The notes under the pieces were generated by a model, which was not told the origin of the DNA, searched no databases, and saw only the letters and a program-made list of their open reading frames with translations. A stretch of DNA of 49,505 bases from contig SFBL01000045.1 in NCBI GenBank assembly GCA_007095785.1, positions 1-49,505 of the forward strand, in the 5' to 3' direction. Both the position numbers and the translations under genes were made by a program. Position 1 is the first letter of the stretch, and each line of letters opens with the position of its first letter. Below, one piece after another: positions 16,184 through 24,500 of the stretch. This DNA is from Microcystis aeruginosa Ma_SC_T_19800800_S464 (lineage in GTDB: Bacteria; Cyanobacteriota; Cyanobacteriia; Cyanobacteriales; Microcystaceae).

Positions 16184-17317
16184 TTAAGCGGCAAAAGCCA
16201 CAGAATTATTCTTCAAAACTTGGTGATAGTAATTTAATAACTGTTTGGTGGCCGCTTGCCATGCCCATTTTTCCGCTTCTAGACGCGCATTTCGTCGTAA
16301 TTCCTCTCTTTCTGCCTTGGCGGTTAGTAATCTTTGGGTGGCACTAATTAAACCTTTTTCATCCCTAGGATCGAAGAGATGACCATTAACTCCATCGGTG
16401 ACAATATCGGGAATTCCCCCCGAATTTGCCGCCACCACCGGACAACCGGCAGCCATGGATTCTAAGAGTACCAAACCGAGGGTTTCTGTGCGCGAGGGAA
16501 AAAGAAAAGCATCTGCGGAAGCAAAAGCGGAGGCTAATTCTAACCCCTGTAAATAACCGACAAAATGGGTATTTGTGTCGGCAAAATGACTTGTTAAAGC
16601 TTCCCGGTGGGGACCATCTCCCACAATGGCAAATCTTGCTTCAGGAATCGCTTCTAATACTGGTTTAATGCGATCAATTTCTTTTTCGGCCGACACTCGA
16701 CCAACGTATAATAAGAGAGGACTATCGGGGTTATTTTGGGATAATTTCAGTCTCATAGCTGGGGATTTTAAATGAGGTTGAAATAATTCCGTATCGACTC
16801 CCCTTTGCCAAAGCTCTACCTTTTCAATGCCACGACTAGATAATTCTTGTACCATAGCAGTGGAAGTACAGAGATTTAAACTTGCTTGATTGTGGGCCAA
16901 TTTTAATAATTCCCAGAGTAATCCTTCTAGGGAACCTAATCCATAGTGTTGTAGGTATTGGGGGAGATGGGTATGATAGGAAGCGACGAGGGGAATGTTC
17001 ATAGTTTTGGCAAAATAAATGCCTCCCACCCCTAAAACAGCCGGGTTAACCACATGAATAATATCAGGTTTAAACCTCTCTAAAGCTTGACCGACTGAAG
17101 GCCGGGGGAAAGCCATTTTCAATTCCGGATATAGGGGTAAGGGAATCCCTGTAACTCCATGAATCTTAGCACCTTTGTACTCTTTTAAACCGCCATCGGG
17201 AGAGAAAACTAATACCTGATGACCTAATCTTTGTAGGTGTTCAACGGTATGTTTAAGACGGGTGACAATGCCATCGATTTTCGGTAAGAAAGTTTCTGTA
17301 AAAAGAGCAATTCGCAT
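16184..17317 (-). CDS. sqdX: Sulfoquinovosyltransferase, GT4 family
   Basis: A 377-aa GT-B glycosyltransferase transferring sulfoquinovose from UDP-SQ to diacylglycerol, the last step of sulfolipid synthesis for thylakoids. The start MRIALFTETFLPKIDG, IHVVNPAVLG and ASYHTHLPQYLQHYG are typical of SqdX. The C-terminal domain has YVGRVSAEKEI and FLFPSRTETLGLVLLESMAAG with the GT4 E-x7-E motif. A related GT4 mannosyltransferase is the only alternative; the match to SqdX is good. Confidence 0.9.
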   Translation of the reverse strand: MRIALFTETFLPKIDGIVTRLKHTVEHLQRLGHQVLVFSPDGGLKEYKGAKIHGVTGIPLPLYPELKMAFPRPSVGQALERFKPDIIHVVNPAVLGVGGIYFAKTMNIPLVASYHTHLPQYLQHYGLGSLEGLLWELLKLAHNQASLNLCTSTAMVQELSSRGIEKVELWQRGVDTELFQPHLKSPAMRLKLSQNNPDSPLLLYVGRVSAEKEIDRIKPVLEAIPEARFAIVGDGPHREALTSHFADTNTHFVGYLQGLELASAFASADAFLFPSRTETLGLVLLESMAAGCPVVAANSGGIPDIVTDGVNGHLFDPRDEKGLISATQRLLTAKAEREELRRNARLEAEKWAWQAATKQLLNYYHQVLKNNSVAFAA

Positions 17318-17377
17318 AGAGAAAACAAGGTTAAGTAATAATTAAGGACACCTGAAGGCAATTAACTCCCCAATTAA

Positions 17378-18040
17378 TCATAGATCAGAAAGGCCAAAGG
17401 TTTTAATCACTCGATCGCTTCCTTCGATAACCACCGTCGCTCGATAATTATCGCCGATTGCTGCTGTCCATAATTGCCATTCCCCCGCCACATTGTCTAA
17501 TTTTAAGGGATTAAGGCCCACTTCCACTCGATCGAGTCCTCCGCTAATTCCCGTTCCCAGTGCCTTTAAATAAGCCTCTTTTGCCGTCCATAACTGAAAA
17601 AATAACTTTTCCTTCTCTGCGGACTTTTCAACAAGCTCATGTTCCTTAGCACAAAAAAACCTTTTTGTCAAGCTATCTAAATCTTTCACCTCGCGCATTT
17701 TCTCTAAATCTACCCCAATGCGAGCGGTTAAAGTCAAGCCACAGACTGCCATCTCCTCGGAATGGGAGAGATTAAACTGCAATTGGTAGTTAATACTCGG
17801 TTTTCCCCGTTCACTGTAGATAAACTCGATTTTTTCGGGACTTATCGCCAAATATGACCCTAAAATCTCCCGTAAACATCCCCTAGCCACCAAAAAACGC
17901 CGCTTGTGTTCGGGAAAATGGTAACGATTAGCTCTAATTATTTCATCTTCCGAGAGCAAAGAAGCCAGTTTTTCTAGTCTATCCCCAGAGGGATCAAGAC
18001 TGATAAAATAGAGATGAACCTCATCGGTAGATATAAACAT
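17378..18040 (-). CDS. 4'-phosphopantetheinyl transferase (Sfp/HetI type)
   Basis: A 220-aa Sfp-type enzyme attaching phosphopantetheine to carrier proteins, probably acyl carrier protein and, in this lineage, peptide or polyketide synthases. The motifs are present: GVDLEKM (magnesium-binding) near residue 112 and FFQLWTAKEAYLKALGTGI near residue 146 (W-x-x-KEA-x-x-K). HLYFISLDPS at the start and FNLSHSEE for CoA binding also fit. It stands 60 bp upstream of sqdX on the same strand. Confidence 0.92.
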   Translation of the reverse strand: MFISTDEVHLYFISLDPSGDRLEKLASLLSEDEIIRANRYHFPEHKRRFLVARGCLREILGSYLAISPEKIEFIYSERGKPSINYQLQFNLSHSEEMAVCGLTLTARIGVDLEKMREVKDLDSLTKRFFCAKEHELVEKSAEKEKLFFQLWTAKEAYLKALGTGISGGLDRVEVGLNPLKLDNVAGEWQLWTAAIGDNYRATVVIEGSDRVIKTFGLSDL

Positions 18041-18150
18041 TAAACTCAGAAGCGATCAAATAATTAATTATCGGTAAATTTTACCTTAAAATGAGAATTG
18101 CCGACTCAAGAATTTATCCACCTTCTAACTCTTGACTTTGCAGCACACCT

Positions 18151-19092
18151 ATGAACTTTTTTCATACTGAAGACCACCTCCAACAGTTCGGCACAGATAT
18201 TTTAGAAACAACTTGGCGAGAATTTCCCCAATTAGCTCAAGAACAAATTGCCCTAACTTGGATAGTATATGATCCTCCTGTTATCGTCAACACGGGGGGA
18301 GCAATTTCTCACGAAGAATTCTGGAAATATTCCCCCCGCGGATTTAGTTATCGCGGACAAGAAAGAACCTATCCCGCTAGTTTAGTGAAATTATTTTATC
18401 TAGTAGCAATTCATGAGTGGTTAGAGGGGGGAATGATTGCCGAAAGCAGCGAATTAAATCGCGCCATTCGTGACATGATTGTTGACTCTAGTAATGATGC
18501 TACCAGTTTAGTTGTAGATCTGGTCACGGGAACCACTAGCGGTCCAGAAATTGCCGCCGGTCCTTTTGAAACTTGGAAGCAACAACGCAACATAGTTAAT
18601 CGTTATTTTCAATCCCTAAATTGGCCAGAATTAGCGACAATTAACGTTAATCAAAAAACTTGGTCCGATGGTCCCTATGGACGTGAACGCGCTTTTTTAG
18701 GGGAATTAATGGAGAATCGCAATATGTTAACTAGCAATGCAGTGGCGCGTTTAATTCATACTATTGTCGGGGGGATTGCTGTTTCTTCCCAACGTTCCCA
18801 GATGATGATGTCTTTACTAAAACGAAGTCTTAATCCTGCTGATTGGACAAGTCAAGGAGATGATACACAAATCTTAGGATTTCTAGGACAAGGATTACCA
18901 GAAAATAGTCAAATTTGGTCAAAAGCTGGTTGGACAAGTCAAGTGCGTCACGATGCAGCCTATATTGAAATTCCCCATCATACTCCCTATCTATTGGTGG
19001 TATTTACTGAGGGAAAAGATAACAGTCAAAATCGCTCAATTTTACCTTTTATTTCCCAGAAGGTAGCCGAGAAAATTATGCAGATTAATTAA
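18151..19092 (+). CDS. Class A beta-lactamase-like serine hydrolase
   Basis: A 313-aa protein of the beta-lactamase class A-like fold. The active-site Ser77-x-x-Lys80 lies in YPASLVKLFYL, a VDSSND motif stands in for SDN near residue 110, and KAGWTSQVRHD replaces the KTG triad near the end. No clear signal peptide, so probably cytosolic. Cyanobacterial members are mostly of unknown function, rather than known antibiotic resistance enzymes. A hairpin follows the stop codon. Confidence 0.85.
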   Translation: MNFFHTEDHLQQFGTDILETTWREFPQLAQEQIALTWIVYDPPVIVNTGGAISHEEFWKYSPRGFSYRGQERTYPASLVKLFYLVAIHEWLEGGMIAESSELNRAIRDMIVDSSNDATSLVVDLVTGTTSGPEIAAGPFETWKQQRNIVNRYFQSLNWPELATINVNQKTWSDGPYGRERAFLGELMENRNMLTSNAVARLIHTIVGGIAVSSQRSQMMMSLLKRSLNPADWTSQGDDTQILGFLGQGLPENSQIWSKAGWTSQVRHDAAYIEIPHHTPYLLVVFTEGKDNSQNRSILPFISQKVAEKIMQIN

Positions 19093-19103
19093 TTGAAGCT
19101 GTC

Positions 19104-19134
19104 AGTAGGATGGTTTTTAGGGAAACATCCTACT
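19104..19134 (+). terminator. Terminator-like hairpin after serine hydrolase
   Basis: AGTAGGATG and CATCCTACT make a perfect 9-bp stem with a 13-nt loop, 12 bp after the stop codon. No T-run follows, so intrinsic termination is not certain. Confidence 0.45.
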
Positions 19135-19297
19135 ACAATAAATCCGTAAATTGACTGATATTCATCTCAATATGTAGCTTTTCTGTGATAGATGAGGTTT
19201 GTTCTTGCAGCTGAAATACCCGATTAAGTAAGGATTTAGTCTGTGCTTCACCTTGACGGGAAGGGCTGTCATCATTTAAACTAACAATAAGTTGTTC
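19133..19297 (-). pseudogene. Probable 3' gene fragment
   Basis: A 55-codon minus-strand frame, open from 19297 to a TAG at 19133-19135, reads like a genuine protein end: SPSRQGEAQTKSLLNRVFQL, then EKLHIEMNISQFTDLL before the stop. There is no start codon and the frame closes upstream with TAA at 19298. It abuts the nuclease-ParA gene on the opposite strand. I take it as the remnant of a gene lost when the neighbouring module arrived; family not recognised. Confidence 0.35.
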
Positions 19298-19317
19298 TTA
19301 AGTATTTCCTCAAATAT

Positions 19318-20667
19318 GTGACTTTTAACCCTCACCATTGTCATAACGAAAGGGAAGTGGAGAGTAAACTAATTGTTCAGTATTTACTCCCCAAACTAGG
19401 GTACAATGCCGAACATTGGTATCAACAAGTTAGCTTCGGTAAAGTCCGCTTAGATTTCCTTGTTTCCGCTCAAAAACCTATCAACAAAAAGCAGTTTTTA
19501 TCCTCTCACTGTCTAATTATCGAGGCTAAAAACCCCAGAGAAAAGCTGATTAATCATCGTCACCGTTTAGGTTATTATCTCAACTACTTTAAAGTGCAGT
19601 GGGGATTATTAACCAATGGTGATGAGATTCTACTTTATCAAAGGAAACCCGATAAAATTTATTTAGTTTTTAGATGTTCTGGGTTAGAAATTGCCTCTCA
19701 CTTAGAACAGTTAAAATCTCTGATTGGCTACGAAACCTTATCTTTAGGTATTCAACCGCTCAATTCTCCAACAATCAACAACAGAAATCCCATGAAAACC
19801 ATCGCAATTTATCATCATAAAGGTGGTGTTGGTAAAACCACCGTCGCTACCAATCTAGCGGCAGCTTTGAGTAAAAAAGGCAAGCGAGTATTATTAATTG
19901 ATATTGATGCTCAAGCTAATAGTACCTTTGCCGTTGGTTTAATTAAGTTTCAATTCGATGATGACGATGATTTAAAAGATAAAAACGTCTTTCATTTGCT
20001 AGATAACAGTAACCGCATTTTTATTGAGAATATCGTCAGAAAGTCTCAAGGATTCAATCATCCAGAAATTGATGTTATTCCCTCTCACATATCTTTAATT
20101 GCTAACCAAGCTAAAATTAAAGATAATGCAGCGGTATTTGCTAGATTGGCAAGAAAATTAGAGAAAGTAAATAATCAATACGATATTGTAATTATTGATG
20201 CACCTCCCGCACTTGATTTATATGCACGCATTGCTTTAATTGCCGCTGATTATCTGATAATTCCTTCTGATCTTAAACCGTTTTCTAATCAAGGATTAGA
20301 TAGCGTTAAAAACTTTGTTCAAGAAGAAATCAATGAAAGTCGTGGAGATTTGGGCAAACCAACACTACAAATTTTAGGCGTTTTACCTTCCAAAATTTCC
20401 ACCCACGCTCAATACTTAAAATATAATTTTCCCAAACAAAAACAAGTGATTCCAGACAAATATAGTTTACCCTTGATGGAATCAACTATCTCGGAAAGAA
20501 TGCCTTTATCTCGCTGTATAAATCAATACGTTACCGTGGGAAATTTAGAAATTCCTGCCCCCCAATCTATAATTGATTATGCCGAACATCAAGCTGATGC
20601 GGGAGTATCAGCAGCAGAATTTGAAGCCTTAGCAATTGAAGTTTTAGCTAAAATAGGAGTTAAATAA
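19318..20667 (+). CDS. HsdR_N-type nuclease domain fused to ParA-like ATPase
   Basis: A 449-aa two-domain protein. Residues 1-140 resemble the type I restriction HsdR N-terminal nuclease domain: Glu15, then VRLDFLV with Asp46, then IIEAKNP with Glu69-x-Lys71, all PD-(D/E)xK residues kept. Residues 159-449 are a ParA/Soj-type ATPase with deviant Walker A KGGVGKTT (Lys168, Lys173), DIDAQANST and IIDAPPALD. Start is GTG; Met159 at 19792 could be an internal start yielding a free ParA. The ParB-like gene starts right after its stop. ParA-type dimers act as DNA-bound switches; adding a nuclease suggests a plasmid or defence function, which is inference. Confidence 0.8.
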   Translation: MTFNPHHCHNEREVESKLIVQYLLPKLGYNAEHWYQQVSFGKVRLDFLVSAQKPINKKQFLSSHCLIIEAKNPREKLINHRHRLGYYLNYFKVQWGLLTNGDEILLYQRKPDKIYLVFRCSGLEIASHLEQLKSLIGYETLSLGIQPLNSPTINNRNPMKTIAIYHHKGGVGKTTVATNLAAALSKKGKRVLLIDIDAQANSTFAVGLIKFQFDDDDDLKDKNVFHLLDNSNRIFIENIVRKSQGFNHPEIDVIPSHISLIANQAKIKDNAAVFARLARKLEKVNNQYDIVIIDAPPALDLYARIALIAADYLIIPSDLKPFSNQGLDSVKNFVQEEINESRGDLGKPTLQILGVLPSKISTHAQYLKYNFPKQKQVIPDKYSLPLMESTISERMPLSRCINQYVTVGNLEIPAPQSIIDYAEHQADAGVSAAEFEALAIEVLAKIGVK

Positions 20668-21321
20668 ATGTGGAAATTTTTACGAGTCGATATTACTGAT
20701 ATTAATCCTTCCGTTGCCAGAGAAACTTTCTCTGAAACTGAATTGGAAAATTTAGCCGATCTTATTATTGAAATGGGTGGAATTATTCGCCCTGCTATTC
20801 TCAAAAAAGCTGATAATAAAAAAGTCGATGAACGTTATAATATTATCAGTGGAGATTTAGAATATTATGCTTCTGTCATCGCTAATAAGAAAGTTCCTGA
20901 CATCGAGATGATTAACGCTTTTGTAGTTGATAAAGAAGCGGAGAATATCGCTTTAATGCAGTTATTATCTCGAGATAAAATAATAGATAATCCTCTAGAA
21001 TTGAGGATGAGTAATCTTGAAAAACGATTAGAAACCCAGTTACAAGCAATCCGAGAGGAGTACCAAAAAGAAATCAAAAGACTGGAAGAAAAAATTCCTC
21101 CTCCTCCTCCTTCTTCTAAGTCGATTTTAGAGCTTTTAAATACCTGTGATGCTAATCAGCTTAAAAAAGGGGGAATTCTACCTGCATCTGTTAATGACTT
21201 TCTGAAAAAACGTTCAGAAAAGCCCTTTGACTCTTTGGAAGATATCCTAAATCGCCCAGTGTCAGGAGTTAAAGAGAAAAGATTAATTAAGCTTGTCGAT
21301 TATCTGCTGACTTACAATTAA
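20668..21321 (+). CDS. ParB_N-like protein with coiled coil and HhH-like C-terminus
   Basis: A 217-aa protein whose ATG follows the ParA fusion stop with no gap, so they are an operon. Residues 1-100 resemble a ParB/sulfiredoxin-like domain (VDITDINPSVARETFSE, ENLADLIIEMGG, YNIISGDLEYYASVIA), though the GxRR box is replaced by SGDLEYY. Residues 110-145 form a coiled coil, then a proline run (PPPPPSSK). The last 65 residues resemble a ComEA-type helix-hairpin-helix repeat (LLNTCDANQLKKG ... FDSLEDILNRPVSGVKEKRL) and may bind DNA. A tail-like copy lies at 22151. Confidence 0.75.
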   Translation: MWKFLRVDITDINPSVARETFSETELENLADLIIEMGGIIRPAILKKADNKKVDERYNIISGDLEYYASVIANKKVPDIEMINAFVVDKEAENIALMQLLSRDKIIDNPLELRMSNLEKRLETQLQAIREEYQKEIKRLEEKIPPPPPSSKSILELLNTCDANQLKKGGILPASVNDFLKKRSEKPFDSLEDILNRPVSGVKEKRLIKLVDYLLTYN

Positions 21322-21328
21322 TTTTTGT

Positions 21329-21356
21329 GGGTGTGTTGAGCTAATTTAACACACCC
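21329..21356 (+). terminator. GGGTGTGTT/AACACACCC hairpin
   Basis: A perfect 9-bp stem with a 10-nt loop, 8 bp after the ParB-like stop. Such GGTGTGTT hairpins recur in Microcystis genomes as I recall. The related copy at 22208-22232 has a damaged right arm. Confidence 0.5.
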
Positions 21357-21451
21357 TACCGATCGATGTTATAATAATGGAAGATCAGTAAAAAAGCCTG
21401 ATCCGATAGCGGGCAAAGATTAACAAGAAGACGGTTGAAAAGAGAAAACTT

Positions 21452-22104
21452 ATGACAACTACTCCAGTAATTGCTGCTTCTTTAACAATTCCCCCCCTAG
21501 AAAACGGCGATAAATTAACTCGATGGGAATGGAATTAATTGAAGGAATTGTTTATATGGCATCTCCCTTGAGAATTACCCAACATGGTGAACCCCACGCG
21601 CATATTATGTTATGGTTGGGTTTTTATAAAGCTTTTACCCCCTATCTGCAATTAGGGGATAATTGTACCGTGAGATTAGATATTGATAACGAACCCCAAC
21701 CGGATGCCCTATTAAGAATTGACAAGGGAGGACAATCGATAATTAGTCAAGATGATTATGTAGAAGGCGCGCCAGAATTAATTGTCGAAATTGCCGCTTC
21801 TAGTGCTTCCTACGATGTGCATCAAAAATTAAATGTCTATCGTCGCAATCAAGTCCAAGAATACTTAGTCTGGCGGTTTTATGAACGAGAATTTGATTGG
21901 TTTCGGCTACAGGCAGGAGAATATATTAAACTAGAACCCGATAGTGATGGCATAATACGCTCCCAAATCTTCCCCGGTTTATGGCTAGATAAAAACGCTT
22001 TATTAATGGGCGACTTAGGAAAAGTTTTAGTGATTTTGCAACGGGGGTTAGAAACAGCAGAACATCGAGATTTTGTCAATAAATTAACTGCCAATCACAG
22101 CTAG
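21452..22104 (+). pseudogene. Uma2 family endonuclease, copy 1, frameshifted
   Basis: The original start at 21452 reads MTTTPVIAASLTIPPLENG, then DKLTRWEWN and stop: a 40-bp deletion after GGGAAT, seen by comparison with copy 2, shifts the frame. The rest stays open from ATG 21523 (MGMELIEGIVYMA) to 22104 with the nuclease residues intact (PQPDALLRI, APELIVEIAASSASYDVHQK). That shorter frame has no good ribosome site and lacks the helix before ELIEG, so function is doubtful. The last 435 bp are about 97% identical to copy 2. Confidence 0.7.
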
Positions 22105-22150
22105 ATTTTAAAATCAGAGAAATGTTTTCTCTCAAGCGTTCTATAATATG

Positions 22151-22201
22151 GGAGAAACGACTTTGCTCAAACTAATGGATTATTTATTGACTTCTAATTG
22201 A
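22151..22201 (+). pseudogene. Fragment of a ParB-like C-terminus
   Basis: Seventeen codons read GETTLLKLMDYLLTSN and stop, matching the end of the ParB-like protein at 21321 (EKRLIKLVDYLLTYN). The match continues into the downstream GTGGGTGTGTT hairpin and the Uma2 leader, so the segment is part of a duplicated but diverged block. No start codon. Confidence 0.6.
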
Positions 22202-22355
22202 TGTTTGTGGGTGTGTTAAACTACTCTAACATCTCCTACCTATCGATGTTATAATAATGGAAGATGACTAAAAACTGGTGATCTAAAAGCTGGCAAAGAT
22301 TAACAAGAAGACGGATAAATTAACTCGATGGGAATTTGAACGACGTTATCAAGCA

Positions 22356-22949
22356 ATGCCCCATCTCAAAAAAGCGGAATTAATTGAAGGAATTGTTTAT
22401 ATGGCATCTCCCCTCAGATTTGAAAGTCACGCCGAGCCTCATGCTAATATTATCGGATGGTTAGCTCTCTATAAAGCGGCGACTCCTGGTGTTAGATTGG
22501 GTGATAATGCCACCGTGAGATTAGATATTGATAACGAACCCCAACCGGATGCCCTATTAAGAATTGAAAAGGGAGGACAATCGACAATTAGTCAAGATGA
22601 TTATGTAGAAGGCGCGCCGGAATTAATTGTCGAAATTGCCGCTTCTAGTGCTTCCTACGATGTGCATCAAAAATTAAATGTTTATCGTCGCAATCAAGTC
22701 CAAGAATATCTAGTCTGGCGGTTTTATGAACAAGAATTTGATTGGTTTCGGCTACAGGCAGGAGAATATATTAAACTAGAACCCGATAGTGATGGCATAA
22801 TGCGCTCCCAAATCTTCCCCGGTTTATGGCTAGATAAAAACGCTTTATTAATGGGCGACTTAGGAAAAGTTTTAGTGATTTTGCAGCGGGGGTTAGAAAC
22901 AACAGAACATCGAGATTTTGTCCATAAATTAACTGCCAATCACAGCTAG
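22356..22949 (+). CDS. Uma2 family endonuclease, copy 2, N-terminally shortened
   Basis: A 197-aa frame beginning MPHLKKAELIEGIVYMASPL with the full PD-(D/E)xK core (PQPDALLRI, APELIVEIAAS, YDVHQKLNVYRR). Relative to copy 1 it keeps the ERRYQAMPHLKKAE segment but has a 75-bp deletion that removed the original start and first 20 codons, so translation must start at 22356 or a non-ATG codon. The family usually needs about 20 residues more at the N-terminus. Possibly functional, possibly decaying. Confidence 0.65.
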   Translation: MPHLKKAELIEGIVYMASPLRFESHAEPHANIIGWLALYKAATPGVRLGDNATVRLDIDNEPQPDALLRIEKGGQSTISQDDYVEGAPELIVEIAASSASYDVHQKLNVYRRNQVQEYLVWRFYEQEFDWFRLQAGEYIKLEPDSDGIMRSQIFPGLWLDKNALLMGDLGKVLVILQRGLETTEHRDFVHKLTANHS

Positions 22950-23069
22950 ATTGTAAAATTAGATAATTATTCTTGATCCACTGTCCTATAATTATAGAAA
23001 GAGTATTTCTGGCTTGCAGTTTTACCCCCAATAATCTCGCTCCTGATAATCTTCTCATCACCTTACTTT

Positions 23070-24494
23070 ATGTCAAATCTAATCCTTTTCTGGCATCGTC
23101 GCGATTTACGTCTCTCGGATAATATTGGACTGAGCAAAGCTAGGGAACGTAGTCCGAAAATTATCGGGGTTTTCTGCCTCGATCCTGCTATTTTAGAAGG
23201 AGATGATATCGCCCCTGCTAGAGTTGCCTATCTCCTCGGTTGTCTAGAGGAATTAGAAAAAAATTATCGCCAAAAAGGTAGTCAATTACTGATTATTCGC
23301 GGCAATCCCAGTCAAACACTCGTCAACTTAGCCGGCAATTTATCGGCAAAAGCAGTGTTTTTTAACCTCGATATTGAACCCTATGCGCGTCAACGGGATC
23401 AACAGGTAATTGCCGCTTTACAAACAAAAGGAATTGAGGTAGAAACCTTCTGGGATCAACTTCTCCACGCTCCAGGGCAAGTCCTCACCCTCTCAAAAAG
23501 TCCCTACACCGTATATACTCCTTTTTGGAAAAATTGGAGCCAATTAGCCAAAGCCAGCCCTAAAACCCTAGAAAACCTGCAAGGATTAGACGAAAAGGAG
23601 GGGGAGAAACTCACAGAAACTATTAATTTACCAACCCTAGAAAATTTAGGTTTTACTTGGCAAAATCCCTTACCCCTCACCCCCGGAGAAAAAGCCGCCC
23701 ATAGCAGATTAGAAGAATTTTGTCAAGGGGTTATTAACAATTATCAAGAAGATCGTAACTTCCCCGCTGTTGATGGCACCTCGCGCTTGAGTGCCGCTTT
23801 AAAATTTGGCGCAATTGGCATTCGCACAATTTGGACGGCAACCCTAGAATTATTAGAAAATTGCCGCGCTCAGGAAGCAAAAGACAGTATTATCACTTGG
23901 CAGCAAGAGTTAGCTTGGCGGGAATTTTACCAGCATTGTCTCTATTTTTTCCCAGAATTGGCGGTCGGTGCTTATAGAAAAGAATTTCGTCATTTTCCTT
24001 GGCAGGATAACGAAGAACATTTTCAAGCTTGGTGTGAGGGAAAAACTGGCTATCCCATCGTTGACGCGGCGATGCGACAATTAAATGAAACGGGATGGAT
24101 GCACAATCGTTGTCGCATGATCGTGGCGAGTTTTTTAACCAAAGATTTAATTATTAACTGGCAAAAAGGCGAAAAATACTTCATGCAGAAACTTTTTGAT
24201 GGCGATTTAGCCGCTAATAATGGTGGTTGGCAGTGGAGTGCCTCTAGTGGCATGGATCCGAAACCTTTAAGAATTTTTAACCCCGCTAGTCAGACACAAA
24301 AATTCGATCCAGAGGGGGAATATATTCGTCAATGGTTGCCGGAATTAGCTTCCGTAGATACGGAATATTTAGTAACCGGGAAAATCCCCCGTTTAGAAAG
24401 ACATCGTTGCGGTTATCCTGAGCCAATTGTCGATCATAATCAACAACAAAAAGAATTCAAACGACTCTATAGCAATCAGAAACCAAAACGGTAA
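23070..24494 (+). CDS. phr: Deoxyribodipyrimidine photolyase (class I CPD)
   Basis: A 474-aa light-driven repair enzyme reversing cyclobutane pyrimidine dimers. It opens with [20 protein letters not shown] of the photolyase-type alpha/beta domain (binding an antenna cofactor, probably 8-HDF) and contains [13 protein letters not shown] and the FAD-binding signature [17 protein letters not shown] ... [12 protein letters not shown]. Length matches class I enzymes. It converges with the RND gene, with only 6 bp between the stops. Confidence 0.95.
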   Translation: MSNLILFWHRRDLRLSDNIGLSKARERSPKIIGVFCLDPAILEGDDIAPARVAYLLGCLEELEKNYRQKGSQLLIIRGNPSQTLVNLAGNLSAKAVFFNLDIEPYARQRDQQVIAALQTKGIEVETFWDQLLHAPGQVLTLSKSPYTVYTPFWKNWSQLAKASPKTLENLQGLDEKEGEKLTETINLPTLENLGFTWQNPLPLTPGEKAAHSRLEEFCQGVINNYQEDRNFPAVDGTSRLSAALKFGAIGIRTIWTATLELLENCRAQEAKDSIITWQQELAWREFYQHCLYFFPELAVGAYRKEFRHFPWQDNEEHFQAWCEGKTGYPIVDAAMRQLNETGWMHNRCRMIVASFLTKDLIINWQKGEKYFMQKLFDGDLAANNGGWQWSASSGMDPKPLRIFNPASQTQKFDPEGEYIRQWLPELASVDTEYLVTGKIPRLERHRCGYPEPIVDHNQQQKEFKRLYSNQKPKR

Positions 24495-24500
24495 AACTAG

